Positions 12,920-20,568 of a DNA stretch of 47,465 bases are shown piece after piece (the first letter of the stretch is position 1; the number at the start of each line of letters is the position of its first letter). This stretch comes from an uncultured Massilia sp. (GTDB lineage: Bacteria; Pseudomonadota; Gammaproteobacteria; Burkholderiales; Burkholderiaceae_D), in assembly GCF_913773735.1 (NCBI RefSeq), contig NZ_CAJYEB010000005.1, positions 1-47,465 of the forward strand. The letters are read 5' to 3'. Under the pieces are notes generated by a model. The model worked only from the letters and a program-made list of their open reading frames with translations. It was not told the origin of the DNA and ran no database searches. A program made the position numbers and the translations under genes.

Positions 12920-15256
12920 TTACAACGTTGTCATCTCCGTGTCGGCCTCGGCTGCCGCTGCCGCTGTGGCTGCGGCCGCGGCAAGCCAGTCGACCAGGCC
13001 GGCGAGCGGCATGGGCCGGTGGAACAGGTAACCCTGCATGTGCGCGCCGCCCTGCCGGTCCAGGAACGCGGCCTGTTCGGCCGTTTCGATCCCCTCGGCC
13101 ACGACGCGCAAGCCCAGGTGGTGCGCCATCGCCAGGATCGATTGCACGATGGCCGTGCCGTTGGCGTCGTGCGGCGTGTCGCGCATGAAACTCTTGTCGA
13201 TCTTCAGTTCGTACAGCGGCATCTTCTTCAGGTAGGCCAGGTTGGAGTAGCCGGTGCCGAAGTCGTCGATCGAGAAGCGGATGCCGAGTCCGGCCAGGTC
13301 GTCCATGCGGGCGATCGTCTCGGCGATGTTCTCGACCAGCAGTCCCTCGGTCACTTCGAAGATGAGCTGGTCCGCCGGCGCGCCCGTCTCGCGCAGGATG
13401 GCGCGCACCTGCGCGGGGAATTCCGGCTGGCGGAACTGCAGCGGACTGACGTTCACCGACAGCGGCAGCCGGTGGCCGGCCCGCGCCAGCGCCAGCCAGC
13501 CCAGGCAGGCCTGGCGCAGCGCCCAGTTGCCCAGCGCCACGATGATGCCGCTCGCCTCGGCAACGGGGATGAAGACGTCGGGCGGCACGAACGTGCCGTC
13601 GGCGCGGCGCCAGCGCATCAGGAGTTCGGCGCCCGCCGGCTTGCCGGCGCGGTCGACCTGGAGCTGCGCGTGCATCGACAGCTCGTCGTTCTCGATCGCC
13701 TGGGCGAGGCCATGCTCGAGGCTCAGCGTCCGCTCGGCCTGCGCCAGCATGCGCTTCTCGAACACGGCGATGCCGTTGCGGCCCTCGCGCTTGGCGTGGT
13801 ACATCGCCGTGTCCGCTTCGCGCAGCAGGTCGTGGCCGGTGCCGCACGCGCGCTGCAGCAGGGCGATGCCGATGCTGGCGGAGGCGTGGTAGTGCCGCTC
13901 GCCCAGCGGGATGGCCTGCTTGAGCGCATGGCGAATGTCCTGGGCCAGCCCGAGCGCCGTGGCGGCGGCGGCGGCCGGTTCGTCGTCCAGGTCGGCGAGC
14001 AGCACGACGAATTCGTCGCCGCCGATGCGCGCGACGGTATCCTGCGGACGCACCGAGCGGGCGATGCGCGCGGCCACGTGGCCGAGCAGGGTGTCGCCGA
14101 CGACATGGCCGAGCGCGTCGTTGACGCCCTTGAAGTTGTCCAGGTCGAGGTACAGCACCGCGCCGGCCGCGCGGCCGGCCGCCGCGCGCGCCACCTGCTC
14201 GTCGAGGCGTTCCATCAGCAGGCGCCGGTTCGGCAGGCCGGTGAGCACGTCGTAGAACGCGAGCCGGTGGATCGCGTCGGCCGCGGCGCGGCGCTCGGTG
14301 ATGTCGCGCCCGACCACGACCCAGTGGCTGGGCGGCTCGCCCGGACGGCCGAACGGCAGCGCTTCGATCTCGACCCAGAATCCCTCGCCGTCGCGGGTGA
14401 AGGTCATCAGCTCGGCGGCGCAGGGCTGGCCGGTCGCCATCGACGCGGCCAGGCGCGCGCCGACGTCCGGCGCCACTTCCAGGCGCGACAGGGTGCGCAG
14501 GCCGCGGCCGATGACGTCGCCGCGCGCATGGCCGGTGCGCCGCAGGAAGGCGTCGTTGGCGAAGCGGATCGGGTAGGGGACGGCGCCGTCGCCGGCGGTC
14601 CTGGCGATCAGCACCATGTCGTTGAGGTGCGACACCGCGGCCGACGTCAGCGCCAGCTCGTCGTTCAGTTCCTCCAGCGCCCCCTGGTTGGCCGCGAGCG
14701 TGCGCGCGGCCGTGCGCGCCCCGTCCAGCGTGAGCGACAGGCCGGCGAGCAGCTTGTGGCAGGTGAGGGACAGCATCGCGCCCACGCCGAGGTAATTCAG
14801 CGCGGCGATCAGCGCGGCTTTCAGCGGGTCGTGTTCCCACCCCGGCACGCCCAGGTCGATCTGTCCGCCGGCGCCGAGCGCGACGATCGTCAGGGCGCCC
14901 AGCGCCAGCGCGAGCAGGGCGGGCCGCAGGTTCAGCAGGATGGCGGCGATCACGGGTGGCCCCAGCAGGTAGCTCAGGCTCGCGACGCCGACGGACAGCA
15001 GCAGGGCGAGCGCCAGCCCGTAGCCTGCCAGCAGGAACGCCATCACGCGCAGCGTGTACGGCAGCCGCCGGAAGCGCCAGATCGCGAAGATCCAGGCGAG
15101 GGCGACGGTATCGGCCAGGACCACGGCCGCCATGCCGTGGCGCAGCAGGAATGGCACGACCGGCACGGTGGCGATGCCGCCGACGATCAGCACGACCGTC
15201 AATAGCGAGGAAAAGATCCGTTCGCGCCACGCGGCGATGTCGTCGGCGATACCCAT
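12920..15256 (-). CDS. membrane-bound PAS-GGDEF-EAL protein
   Basis: This 778-aa protein opens with about six hydrophobic helices (about 16-170) forming an integral-membrane sensor I cannot name. A PAS domain (about 205-320), GGDEF (about 330-500) and EAL (about 515-765) follow. GGDEF is canonical (412-416) with an inhibitory RPQD site (403-406), so cyclase activity is expected. The EAL signature is ELL (Glu544), but the other catalytic positions are present: Asn602, Glu634, Asp664-Asp665 in DDFGTG, Lys685 and Glu721. The protein could therefore both make and break c-di-GMP. The tail is alanine-rich. ATG 15256 is preceded by TGGAG. It is transcribed divergently from the KaiC-like gene across a 252-bp AT-rich gap. 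Confidence 0.92.
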   Translation of the reverse strand: MGIADDIAAWRERIFSSLLTVVLIVGGIATVPVVPFLLRHGMAAVVLADTVALAWIFAIWRFRRLPYTLRVMAFLLAGYGLALALLLSVGVASLSYLLGPPVIAAILLNLRPALLALALGALTIVALGAGGQIDLGVPGWEHDPLKAALIAALNYLGVGAMLSLTCHKLLAGLSLTLDGARTAARTLAANQGALEELNDELALTSAAVSHLNDMVLIARTAGDGAVPYPIRFANDAFLRRTGHARGDVIGRGLRTLSRLEVAPDVGARLAASMATGQPCAAELMTFTRDGEGFWVEIEALPFGRPGEPPSHWVVVGRDITERRAAADAIHRLAFYDVLTGLPNRRLLMERLDEQVARAAAGRAAGAVLYLDLDNFKGVNDALGHVVGDTLLGHVAARIARSVRPQDTVARIGGDEFVVLLADLDDEPAAAAATALGLAQDIRHALKQAIPLGERHYHASASIGIALLQRACGTGHDLLREADTAMYHAKREGRNGIAVFEKRMLAQAERTLSLEHGLAQAIENDELSMHAQLQVDRAGKPAGAELLMRWRRADGTFVPPDVFIPVAEASGIIVALGNWALRQACLGWLALARAGHRLPLSVNVSPLQFRQPEFPAQVRAILRETGAPADQLIFEVTEGLLVENIAETIARMDDLAGLGIRFSIDDFGTGYSNLAYLKKMPLYELKIDKSFMRDTPHDANGTAIVQSILAMAHHLGLRVVAEGIETAEQAAFLDRQGGAHMQGYLFHRPMPLAGLVDWLAAAAATAAAAAEADTEMTTL

Positions 15257-15508
15257 GTGGCGACTCCAGTCAGCAGCGGCAACGTTTCGGCCGCTTTATT
15301 TGTTTCGGCAGGGCATCTTAGATTTCATTGCGGAAATTGTCATCAGATTTCGCAAATTTTTTGCAATCGGCGTCGCCGCTGTCGCGCGGGGGCACGGCGT
15401 CTCGCGGGGGGCGTTCAAACGAACCGGGGGATTGGTAAAGTTTCTATAAAATCCCACCATGCTTTGTATGACGAGGGGCATCATTACCCATTCTTATTGG
15501 AAACAGCA

Positions 15509-16951
15509 ATGGATTCACGATCGACCCGGATGGCCACCGGCGTACCCGAACTGGATGCCGTCCTGCGCGGAGGCCTGCTGCGGCACCGCATTCACCTGAT
15601 CGAAGGCCGCCCGGGCACGGGCAAGACCACGCTCGGATTGCGCTACCTGATGCACGGGATCGAAGACGGCGATTCCTGCCTGTACGTCACCTTGTCCGAG
15701 ACGGTGCAGGAACTGCAGGCGACGGCGACCAACCATGGCTGGTCGCTGTCCGGCATCCGCATCGAGGAGCTGATGCCGCTGCCGCCGGACGAGCAGCCGG
15801 CCCAGACCGTCCTGCTGCCCACGGATACCGAGCTGTCGGCGCTGGTCGACCGCATCGCGGACCTCGTGGCGAGCGTCGGCGCCGACCGCGTCGTGATCGA
15901 CTCGATGGTCGAGATCCGCCTGCTGGCGCGCGACAGCGCGCACTACCGGCGCCAGGTCATCGACCTGCGCCGCCGCCTGTCGGCGGTCGGCGCGACGGTC
16001 ATGCTGCTCGACGACCTGACCTCGGACGGGCGCGAGTTCGAACTGCAGAGCGCCGCGCACGGGGTCATCACGCTGGAGCAGATCGAGCGCAGCTTCGGCG
16101 CCGCGCGGCGCCGCCTGCGCGTGGTGAAGTTGCGCGGCGGCGACTTCCAGAGCGGCTGGCACGACTTCGCCATCCTGACCGGCGAGATCCTGGTGTTCCC
16201 CAGCCTGATCGCGCAGGAGCACCGGCGCGACGATCCGGAAATCCGCATCGTCAGCGGCGTCGACGGCTTCGACGCCATGTTCGGCGGACCGATGGCGACC
16301 GGCAGCTCCACCATGCTCATCGGCCCGTCCGGCGTCGGCAAGACGACGCTGGCGCTGCAGTACGCGCTGTCGATGGTGCGGGCCGGGCAGCACGTCGGCT
16401 ACTTCGCCTTCGACGAGTCCACGGCGACCCTGCGCTCGCGCCTGGTGGACCACATGGGCACGGACGAGCGCACGCGCCAGCCGCGCAACTTCCACCTGAG
16501 CCGGGTGAACCCGTCGCGCATCTCGCCCGGCGAATTCGTCTGGAAGGTGCGGCGCCTGGTGGAGGACGAGAACGTCCGCCTGATCATCATCGACAGCATC
16601 AACTCCTACCTCGACGTCATCCGCGAGGAGAAGTCGCTGCTGATGCAGATGAACGAGCTGTTCTCCTACCTCGGCAACATGAACGTGATGTCGATCGTCA
16701 TCGGCGCCCATTCGGCCAGCCTGGACACGTCCAAGGAGCCGGACGCGCTGAGCATCATCACCGACAACATCATTTCGCTGCGCTACCTCGAACGCGACCA
16801 CTGCGTCGACAAGGCGGTGTGCGTGCTGAAGAAGCGCCATGGCGCGCATTCCCACGACATCCGGCTGCTGCACCTGACCGACGACGGCATGCGGGTCGGG
16901 GCGGCGGTCGCGCCGGCCGGCGCGCCGGGAGCGCTGCCGCTTGCGTCCTGA
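15509..16951 (+). CDS. double-domain KaiC-like RecA-fold ATPase
   Basis: This 480-aa protein has two KaiC/RAD55-type domains (about 8-245 and 252-470), each with a Walker A loop: GRPGTGKTT (33-41) and GPSGVGKTT (272-280). Walker B-like stretches ADRVVIDS and VRLIIIDS are also visible. It has the two-ring layout of cyanobacterial KaiC, but no kaiA or kaiB lies nearby; in proteobacteria such proteins are usually found beside histidine kinases and are thought to be signalling ATPases, not clocks. The ATG at 15509 is the first ATG in frame, with GGAAA just upstream; a TTG at 15497 is possible. The next gene, a hybrid kinase, begins 4 nt after the stop, so the two form an operon. The upstream gap is AT-rich and contains a TATAAA near 15445. 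Confidence 0.9.
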   Translation: MDSRSTRMATGVPELDAVLRGGLLRHRIHLIEGRPGTGKTTLGLRYLMHGIEDGDSCLYVTLSETVQELQATATNHGWSLSGIRIEELMPLPPDEQPAQTVLLPTDTELSALVDRIADLVASVGADRVVIDSMVEIRLLARDSAHYRRQVIDLRRRLSAVGATVMLLDDLTSDGREFELQSAAHGVITLEQIERSFGAARRRLRVVKLRGGDFQSGWHDFAILTGEILVFPSLIAQEHRRDDPEIRIVSGVDGFDAMFGGPMATGSSTMLIGPSGVGKTTLALQYALSMVRAGQHVGYFAFDESTATLRSRLVDHMGTDERTRQPRNFHLSRVNPSRISPGEFVWKVRRLVEDENVRLIIIDSINSYLDVIREEKSLLMQMNELFSYLGNMNVMSIVIGAHSASLDTSKEPDALSIITDNIISLRYLERDHCVDKAVCVLKKRHGAHSHDIRLLHLTDDGMRVGAAVAPAGAPGALPLAS

Positions 16952-16955
16952 ATCC

Positions 16956-18617
16956 ATGCCCGCGCAGCCGGTCCTGCTGTTCGCGCCGATCCCCGGCGAC
17001 GCCCATGCGCTGGAAGCGGTGCTGCGCGAGCTCGGCCTGACCGTGCGGGCGTGCGCCACGCCGGAGGCGCTGTACGCGGGACTGGCCGGCGACGCGCTGC
17101 TCGCCGTCGTCACCGAGGAGGCGCTGGTCTGCTGCCGGATCGAGGACCTGGCCGCCGTGCTGCAGCGCCAGCCGCCATGGTCGGACATCCCGCTGCTGGC
17201 GCTGGCCGACAGCGCGTCGGGAAAGGTCGACAGCGGCCGCTTCGCGCAACTCGCGGGACTCGGCAATTTCACGTTGCTGGAGCGGCCGACCTCGCGCCAG
17301 GTGCTGCTGATGTCCCTGCGCTCGGCGCTGCGCGCGCGCCGGCTGCAGTACGCGGTGCGCGAGCACTGGCGCGAGCTCGAGTCGCACTCCGCGCGCCTGG
17401 AATACGCGGTGCAGGAGCGCACGCGCGAACTGGAGCACGAGGTCAGGGAGCGCGGCCGCGCCGAGGCCGCGCTGGAAGATGCGCGCCGGCTCGAATCGCT
17501 GGGCCGCCTGACGGGCAACGTCGCCCATGATTTCAACAACGTGCTGCAGATCGTCTCGGGCAGCGAAACCCTGGTGCGGCTGGCGCTCAAGAAAGGGGCC
17601 GACGCGGAGCTCGACCCGCGCATCGCGCGCGCGCTCGACAGCATCCACCGCGCCGCCGAGCGCGGCGCCGCGCTGACCCAGCGCCTGCTGGCCTATGCGC
17701 GGCGCCAGCCGCTGGTGAACGTCACGCTGGACCTGGCGGCCCACCTGCGCGTCACCGCCAACCTGCTGCTGCGCTCGGTGGGGCAGGCGGTCGCGCTGCG
17801 CCTCGACGTGGCGCCCGGCCTGTGGCGGGTCCAGGCCGACCCGTCCCAGCTGGATGCGGCCATCCTGAACATCGTCGGCAACGCGCGCGACGCGATGCCC
17901 GACGGCGGGCACCTGGTGCTGGCGGCGCGCAACGTCGTGCTGCCCGATCCCGGCCTCGCCGAGGCCGCGCAGCTCGCCGGCGACTACGTCTGCCTGACGT
18001 TCTCGGACGACGGCACGGGCATGTCCGACGAGGTCGCCCGCCAGGCGTTCGAGCCGTTCTTCACGACCAAGGCCGTCGGCGTCGGGACCGGGCTCGGGCT
18101 GTCCCAGGTCTATGGCTTCGCCCTCCAGAGCGGCGGCCAGGCCTTCATCCGCCGCGAACGTCCGGGCACGACGATCGGCCTGCTGCTGCCCCGCAGCGCC
18201 GCGCCGGAATCGCTGCCGGAGCCGGAACGCCCCGTCGCCGGCGACCTGGCGGGCCTGCGCCTGCTGTGCGTGGAAGACGACCGCGACGTCGCCGAGCCCA
18301 CGCTGGACATCCTGCGCGGACTCGGCGCCGACGTCGCCTCGGCCGACAGCGCCGACGCGGCCATCCGGATGGACCTGGCGCGCTTCGACCTGGTGCTGTC
18401 GGACGTGATGATGGCCGGCAGCATGGACGGCATCGGCCTGGCCAACTGGCTGGCGGTCCACCATCCCGGCCTGCCGGTCGTCCTGTGCAGCGGCTACATG
18501 CTCGCGCCGCAGCGCCTGCAGTCGCTGCGCGTCGCGTTCCTGCGCAAGCCGTACCGGATGGCGGAGCTGGTCGACACGATACGGCAAGCGTTGCAGCGCC
18601 CCGATGCCGATGGTTGA
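16956..18617 (+). CDS. soluble hybrid histidine kinase paired with the KaiC-like ATPase
   Basis: This 553-aa protein has no membrane segments. Its N-terminal region (about 1-125) looks like a receiver fold without the phospho-Asp, i.e. a pseudo-receiver. A coiled coil (about 130-180) and a HisKA domain with His191 in NVAHDFNNVLQ follow. HATPase_c comes next (DDGTGM, TGLGLSQVYGFALQSGG), then a C-terminal receiver (about 430-548) with VEDDRD and Asp483 in LSDVMMAGSMDGI. ATG 16956 is 4 nt past the KaiC-like stop; an in-frame TTG at 16941 would overlap it. Coexpression with the ATPase suggests the two form one signalling unit; the pseudo-receiver is a plausible contact point, but that is inference. 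A strong terminator follows. Confidence 0.9.
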   Translation: MPAQPVLLFAPIPGDAHALEAVLRELGLTVRACATPEALYAGLAGDALLAVVTEEALVCCRIEDLAAVLQRQPPWSDIPLLALADSASGKVDSGRFAQLAGLGNFTLLERPTSRQVLLMSLRSALRARRLQYAVREHWRELESHSARLEYAVQERTRELEHEVRERGRAEAALEDARRLESLGRLTGNVAHDFNNVLQIVSGSETLVRLALKKGADAELDPRIARALDSIHRAAERGAALTQRLLAYARRQPLVNVTLDLAAHLRVTANLLLRSVGQAVALRLDVAPGLWRVQADPSQLDAAILNIVGNARDAMPDGGHLVLAARNVVLPDPGLAEAAQLAGDYVCLTFSDDGTGMSDEVARQAFEPFFTTKAVGVGTGLGLSQVYGFALQSGGQAFIRRERPGTTIGLLLPRSAAPESLPEPERPVAGDLAGLRLLCVEDDRDVAEPTLDILRGLGADVASADSADAAIRMDLARFDLVLSDVMMAGSMDGIGLANWLAVHHPGLPVVLCSGYMLAPQRLQSLRVAFLRKPYRMAELVDTIRQALQRPDADG

Positions 18618-18628
18618 GCGCCGCCCCG

Positions 18629-18663
18629 GCCGGCGCCGGCATGCGGGTGGCGCCGGCGTTTTT
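18629..18663 (+). terminator. rho-independent terminator after the KaiC/kinase operon
   Basis: A perfect 9-bp GC stem (GCCGGCGCC at 18629-18637, GGCGCCGGC at 18649-18657) with an 11-nt loop is followed by GTTTTT. It lies 12 nt past the kinase stop codon. Confidence 0.82.
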
Positions 18664-18670
18664 CGGGTAC

Positions 18671-18690
18671 GATAATATTTATCTCGATAA
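18671..18690 (+). promoter_or_regulatory. operator and -10 region of the MarR gene
   Basis: Three half-sites alternate in direction: GATAA (18671-18675), TTATC (18679-18683) and GATAA (18686-18690). They form two overlapping inverted repeats that share the middle half-site. GATAAT occurs twice and can act as a -10 element. The site ends 16 nt before the MarR start codon, as expected for autoregulation. Confidence 0.55.
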
Positions 18691-18706
18691 TGATGCCATT
18701 CCCACG

Positions 18707-19192
18707 ATGAGCAATAGCGACAAGCGGCGCGAGGACGTCGCCATGCTGGGCGACTTCATGTGCTTCGCGGTCTACTCGACCAACCTGGCGTACTCGCGCG
18801 TCTACAAGCCGGTGCTCGATGCGCTCGGCCTGACCTACCCGCAGTACGTCACGATCATCTGCCTGTGGGAGCAGGACGACCAGACGGTCAAGGGTCTGAG
18901 CGAGAAGCTGTTCCTGGAGCCGAGCACCATGACGCCCATGCTCAAGCGCCTGGAGGCGATGGGCTACGTGCGCCGCGAGCGCGACAGGCAGGACGAGCGC
19001 AGCGTGCGCGTCTCGCTGACCGATGCGGGGCGCCGGCTGCGCGAGCAGGCGTTCGACTACCGCGCCGTCACGGCCAGCGCGGCCGGCCTGGCGCCGGACG
19101 AATTCCGCGCGCTGCAACGCGCCATCGTCCGGCTGCGCACCAACCTGGTGGAGGCGGCCGGGCGCGCGCCCGGGGCGGACCCGGCGCCATGA
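18707..19192 (+). CDS. OhrR/MarR-family thiol-type transcriptional regulator
   Basis: This 161-aa winged-helix repressor is of MarR type. Its N-terminal part resembles OhrR peroxide sensors: Cys19 in DFMCFAVYSTNLAYSRVY matches the reactive Cys of OhrR, followed by LGLTYPQYVTIICLWE with a second Cys at 52. The wing and recognition helix include LFLEPSTMTPMLKRLE and RRERDRQDERSVRVSL. Peroxide or electrophile oxidation of Cys19 would release DNA. No ohr gene lies beside it; the genes downstream encode efflux-type proteins, so the regulator may control export instead of organic-peroxide reduction. ATG 18707 lacks a clear ribosome binding site; Met13 is an alternative start. Inverted GATAA/TTATC half-sites overlap its promoter. 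Confidence 0.88.
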   Translation: MSNSDKRREDVAMLGDFMCFAVYSTNLAYSRVYKPVLDALGLTYPQYVTIICLWEQDDQTVKGLSEKLFLEPSTMTPMLKRLEAMGYVRRERDRQDERSVRVSLTDAGRRLREQAFDYRAVTASAAGLAPDEFRALQRAIVRLRTNLVEAAGRAPGADPAP

Positions 19193-19290
19193 TGCCGCCG
19201 GCGATGTCGTCCGGCGACCCGCTCGCATTGCGCAAAGCCGCCGGGCGCGTGCCAGGATGTGTATACTCGGCATATTTCCGATGTAGTCCC

Positions 19291-20568
19291 ATGGCAGCCG
19301 ATCGACAAGATACCACTTCTCCCCTGGCCCCTCGCGTGCGGCGCACATCCGCCCGCGGCGCGGCGGCGGCGCTGCTCGCGCTGGCCGCCCTGTGCGCCGC
19401 CGGCCCCGTGCTGGCGCAAGCCGGCGGGCCGGCCACGGCCGCGGCGCCCGCCGTCGCCGTCAAGCTCGACACCGTCACCGTGCAGCGCGGCGACATCCGG
19501 CAGACGGTCGACGCGGCCGGCAAGCTCCAGCTGCGCAACTGGGCCGATATCTACGCCCAGGTCGCCGGGCAGGTGAAGGAGGTGCCGGTGGCGCTCGGCG
19601 ATACCGTCCATGCCGGCCAGCCGCTGCTCGACATCGCCCCGACCCAGCAGCCGGCCAAGGCCGAGAACCTGCGCGCCCAGATGGCGCGGCTGCAGGCCGA
19701 ACTGGCCGACCAGCGCGCGCAGCTCGATTTCGCCCAGCTCCAGCTCAAGCGCCAGACCCAGCTCAAGGCGCAGAACGCGACGCGCGAGGAAGCCGTCGAA
19801 TCGGCGCGGATGAACGCCTCCACGGCCAGCGCGCGCGTCGACGCGATCACGGCGCAGATCCACGAACTCGAAGCGACTTCCAGGCTCGACGAGGAGGCGC
19901 GCCAGAAGACGCTGGTCAAGTCGCCGATCGCCGGCACCGTGGTGGCGCTGGCCGCGCGCCCGGGACAGATGGTGGCCGCCGCGCAGGCGGCCACGCCGCT
20001 GTTGCGGATCGCCGACCTGGGCGAGATGACGGTGGCCGCGCGCGTCGCGGAAACCGACGTGACGCGCCTGCGGCCCGGCATGGCGGCCAGCTTCACGACC
20101 CCCGGCTATCCCGGCCGGCGCTGGTCGGGCAAGGTGAGCCAGGTCGTGCCGACTCCGGTCGACGGCACCGGCGAGCAGGGCAAGCAGGCCTTCTATATCG
20201 TCCTGTTCGAGGTGGCCAACAAGGACCGCGAATTGATGAGCGGCATGAGCGCGCAGGTGCAGTTCGTCGTCGCCCAGGCGCGCGACGCGCTGCTGCTGCC
20301 GGTGGGCGGCCTGGGCGAGCAGGACGAGGACGGCCTGTACGACGTCAACGTGCTCGACGCCGGCCGCCATGTCGGCGCCCGCAAGGTCAAGGTCGGATTG
20401 CGCACGGCCCAGCAGGCGCAGGTGCTGTCCGGATTGAGCGCGGGGGAGACGGTGCTGGTCGGCCCGGTCCCGCGCGCGCTGCTGGCGCCGCCGGCGCCGG
20501 CGGTGCCTGCCGTACCGGAAGGCGCGGCCCGGCCGCCGGTGGCGTCCGCGGCCGAGGCGCGCCGATGA
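19291..20568 (+). CDS. periplasmic adaptor (MacA/HlyD-type membrane fusion protein)
   Basis: This 425-aa protein has an N-terminal signal or anchor segment (about 20-45) followed by the membrane-fusion-protein fold. The half-lipoyl barrel opens near YAQVAGQVKEVPVALGDTV and closes at KSPIAGTVVALAARPGQMV. Between them is a long coiled-coil hairpin (about 115-205). Beta-barrel and membrane-proximal domains follow. The overall shape and length match MacA-type adaptors, which bridge an inner-membrane pump to an outer-membrane factor. The next gene overlaps by 4 nt (ATGA) and encodes such an outer-membrane factor, but no MacB, RND or MFS pump gene is adjacent. A TATACT lies at 19262-19267, giving a short leader. 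The C-terminus is a Pro/Ala tail. Confidence 0.9.
   Translation: MAADRQDTTSPLAPRVRRTSARGAAAALLALAALCAAGPVLAQAGGPATAAAPAVAVKLDTVTVQRGDIRQTVDAAGKLQLRNWADIYAQVAGQVKEVPVALGDTVHAGQPLLDIAPTQQPAKAENLRAQMARLQAELADQRAQLDFAQLQLKRQTQLKAQNATREEAVESARMNASTASARVDAITAQIHELEATSRLDEEARQKTLVKSPIAGTVVALAARPGQMVAAAQAATPLLRIADLGEMTVAARVAETDVTRLRPGMAASFTTPGYPGRRWSGKVSQVVPTPVDGTGEQGKQAFYIVLFEVANKDRELMSGMSAQVQFVVAQARDALLLPVGGLGEQDEDGLYDVNVLDAGRHVGARKVKVGLRTAQQAQVLSGLSAGETVLVGPVPRALLAPPAPAVPAVPEGAARPPVASAAEARR

Noticed and set aside
13019..15205. A 728-codon plus-strand frame opposite the PAS-GGDEF-EAL gene
   Set aside because: Antisense shadow with unnatural composition; the minus-strand product has all GGDEF and EAL residues.
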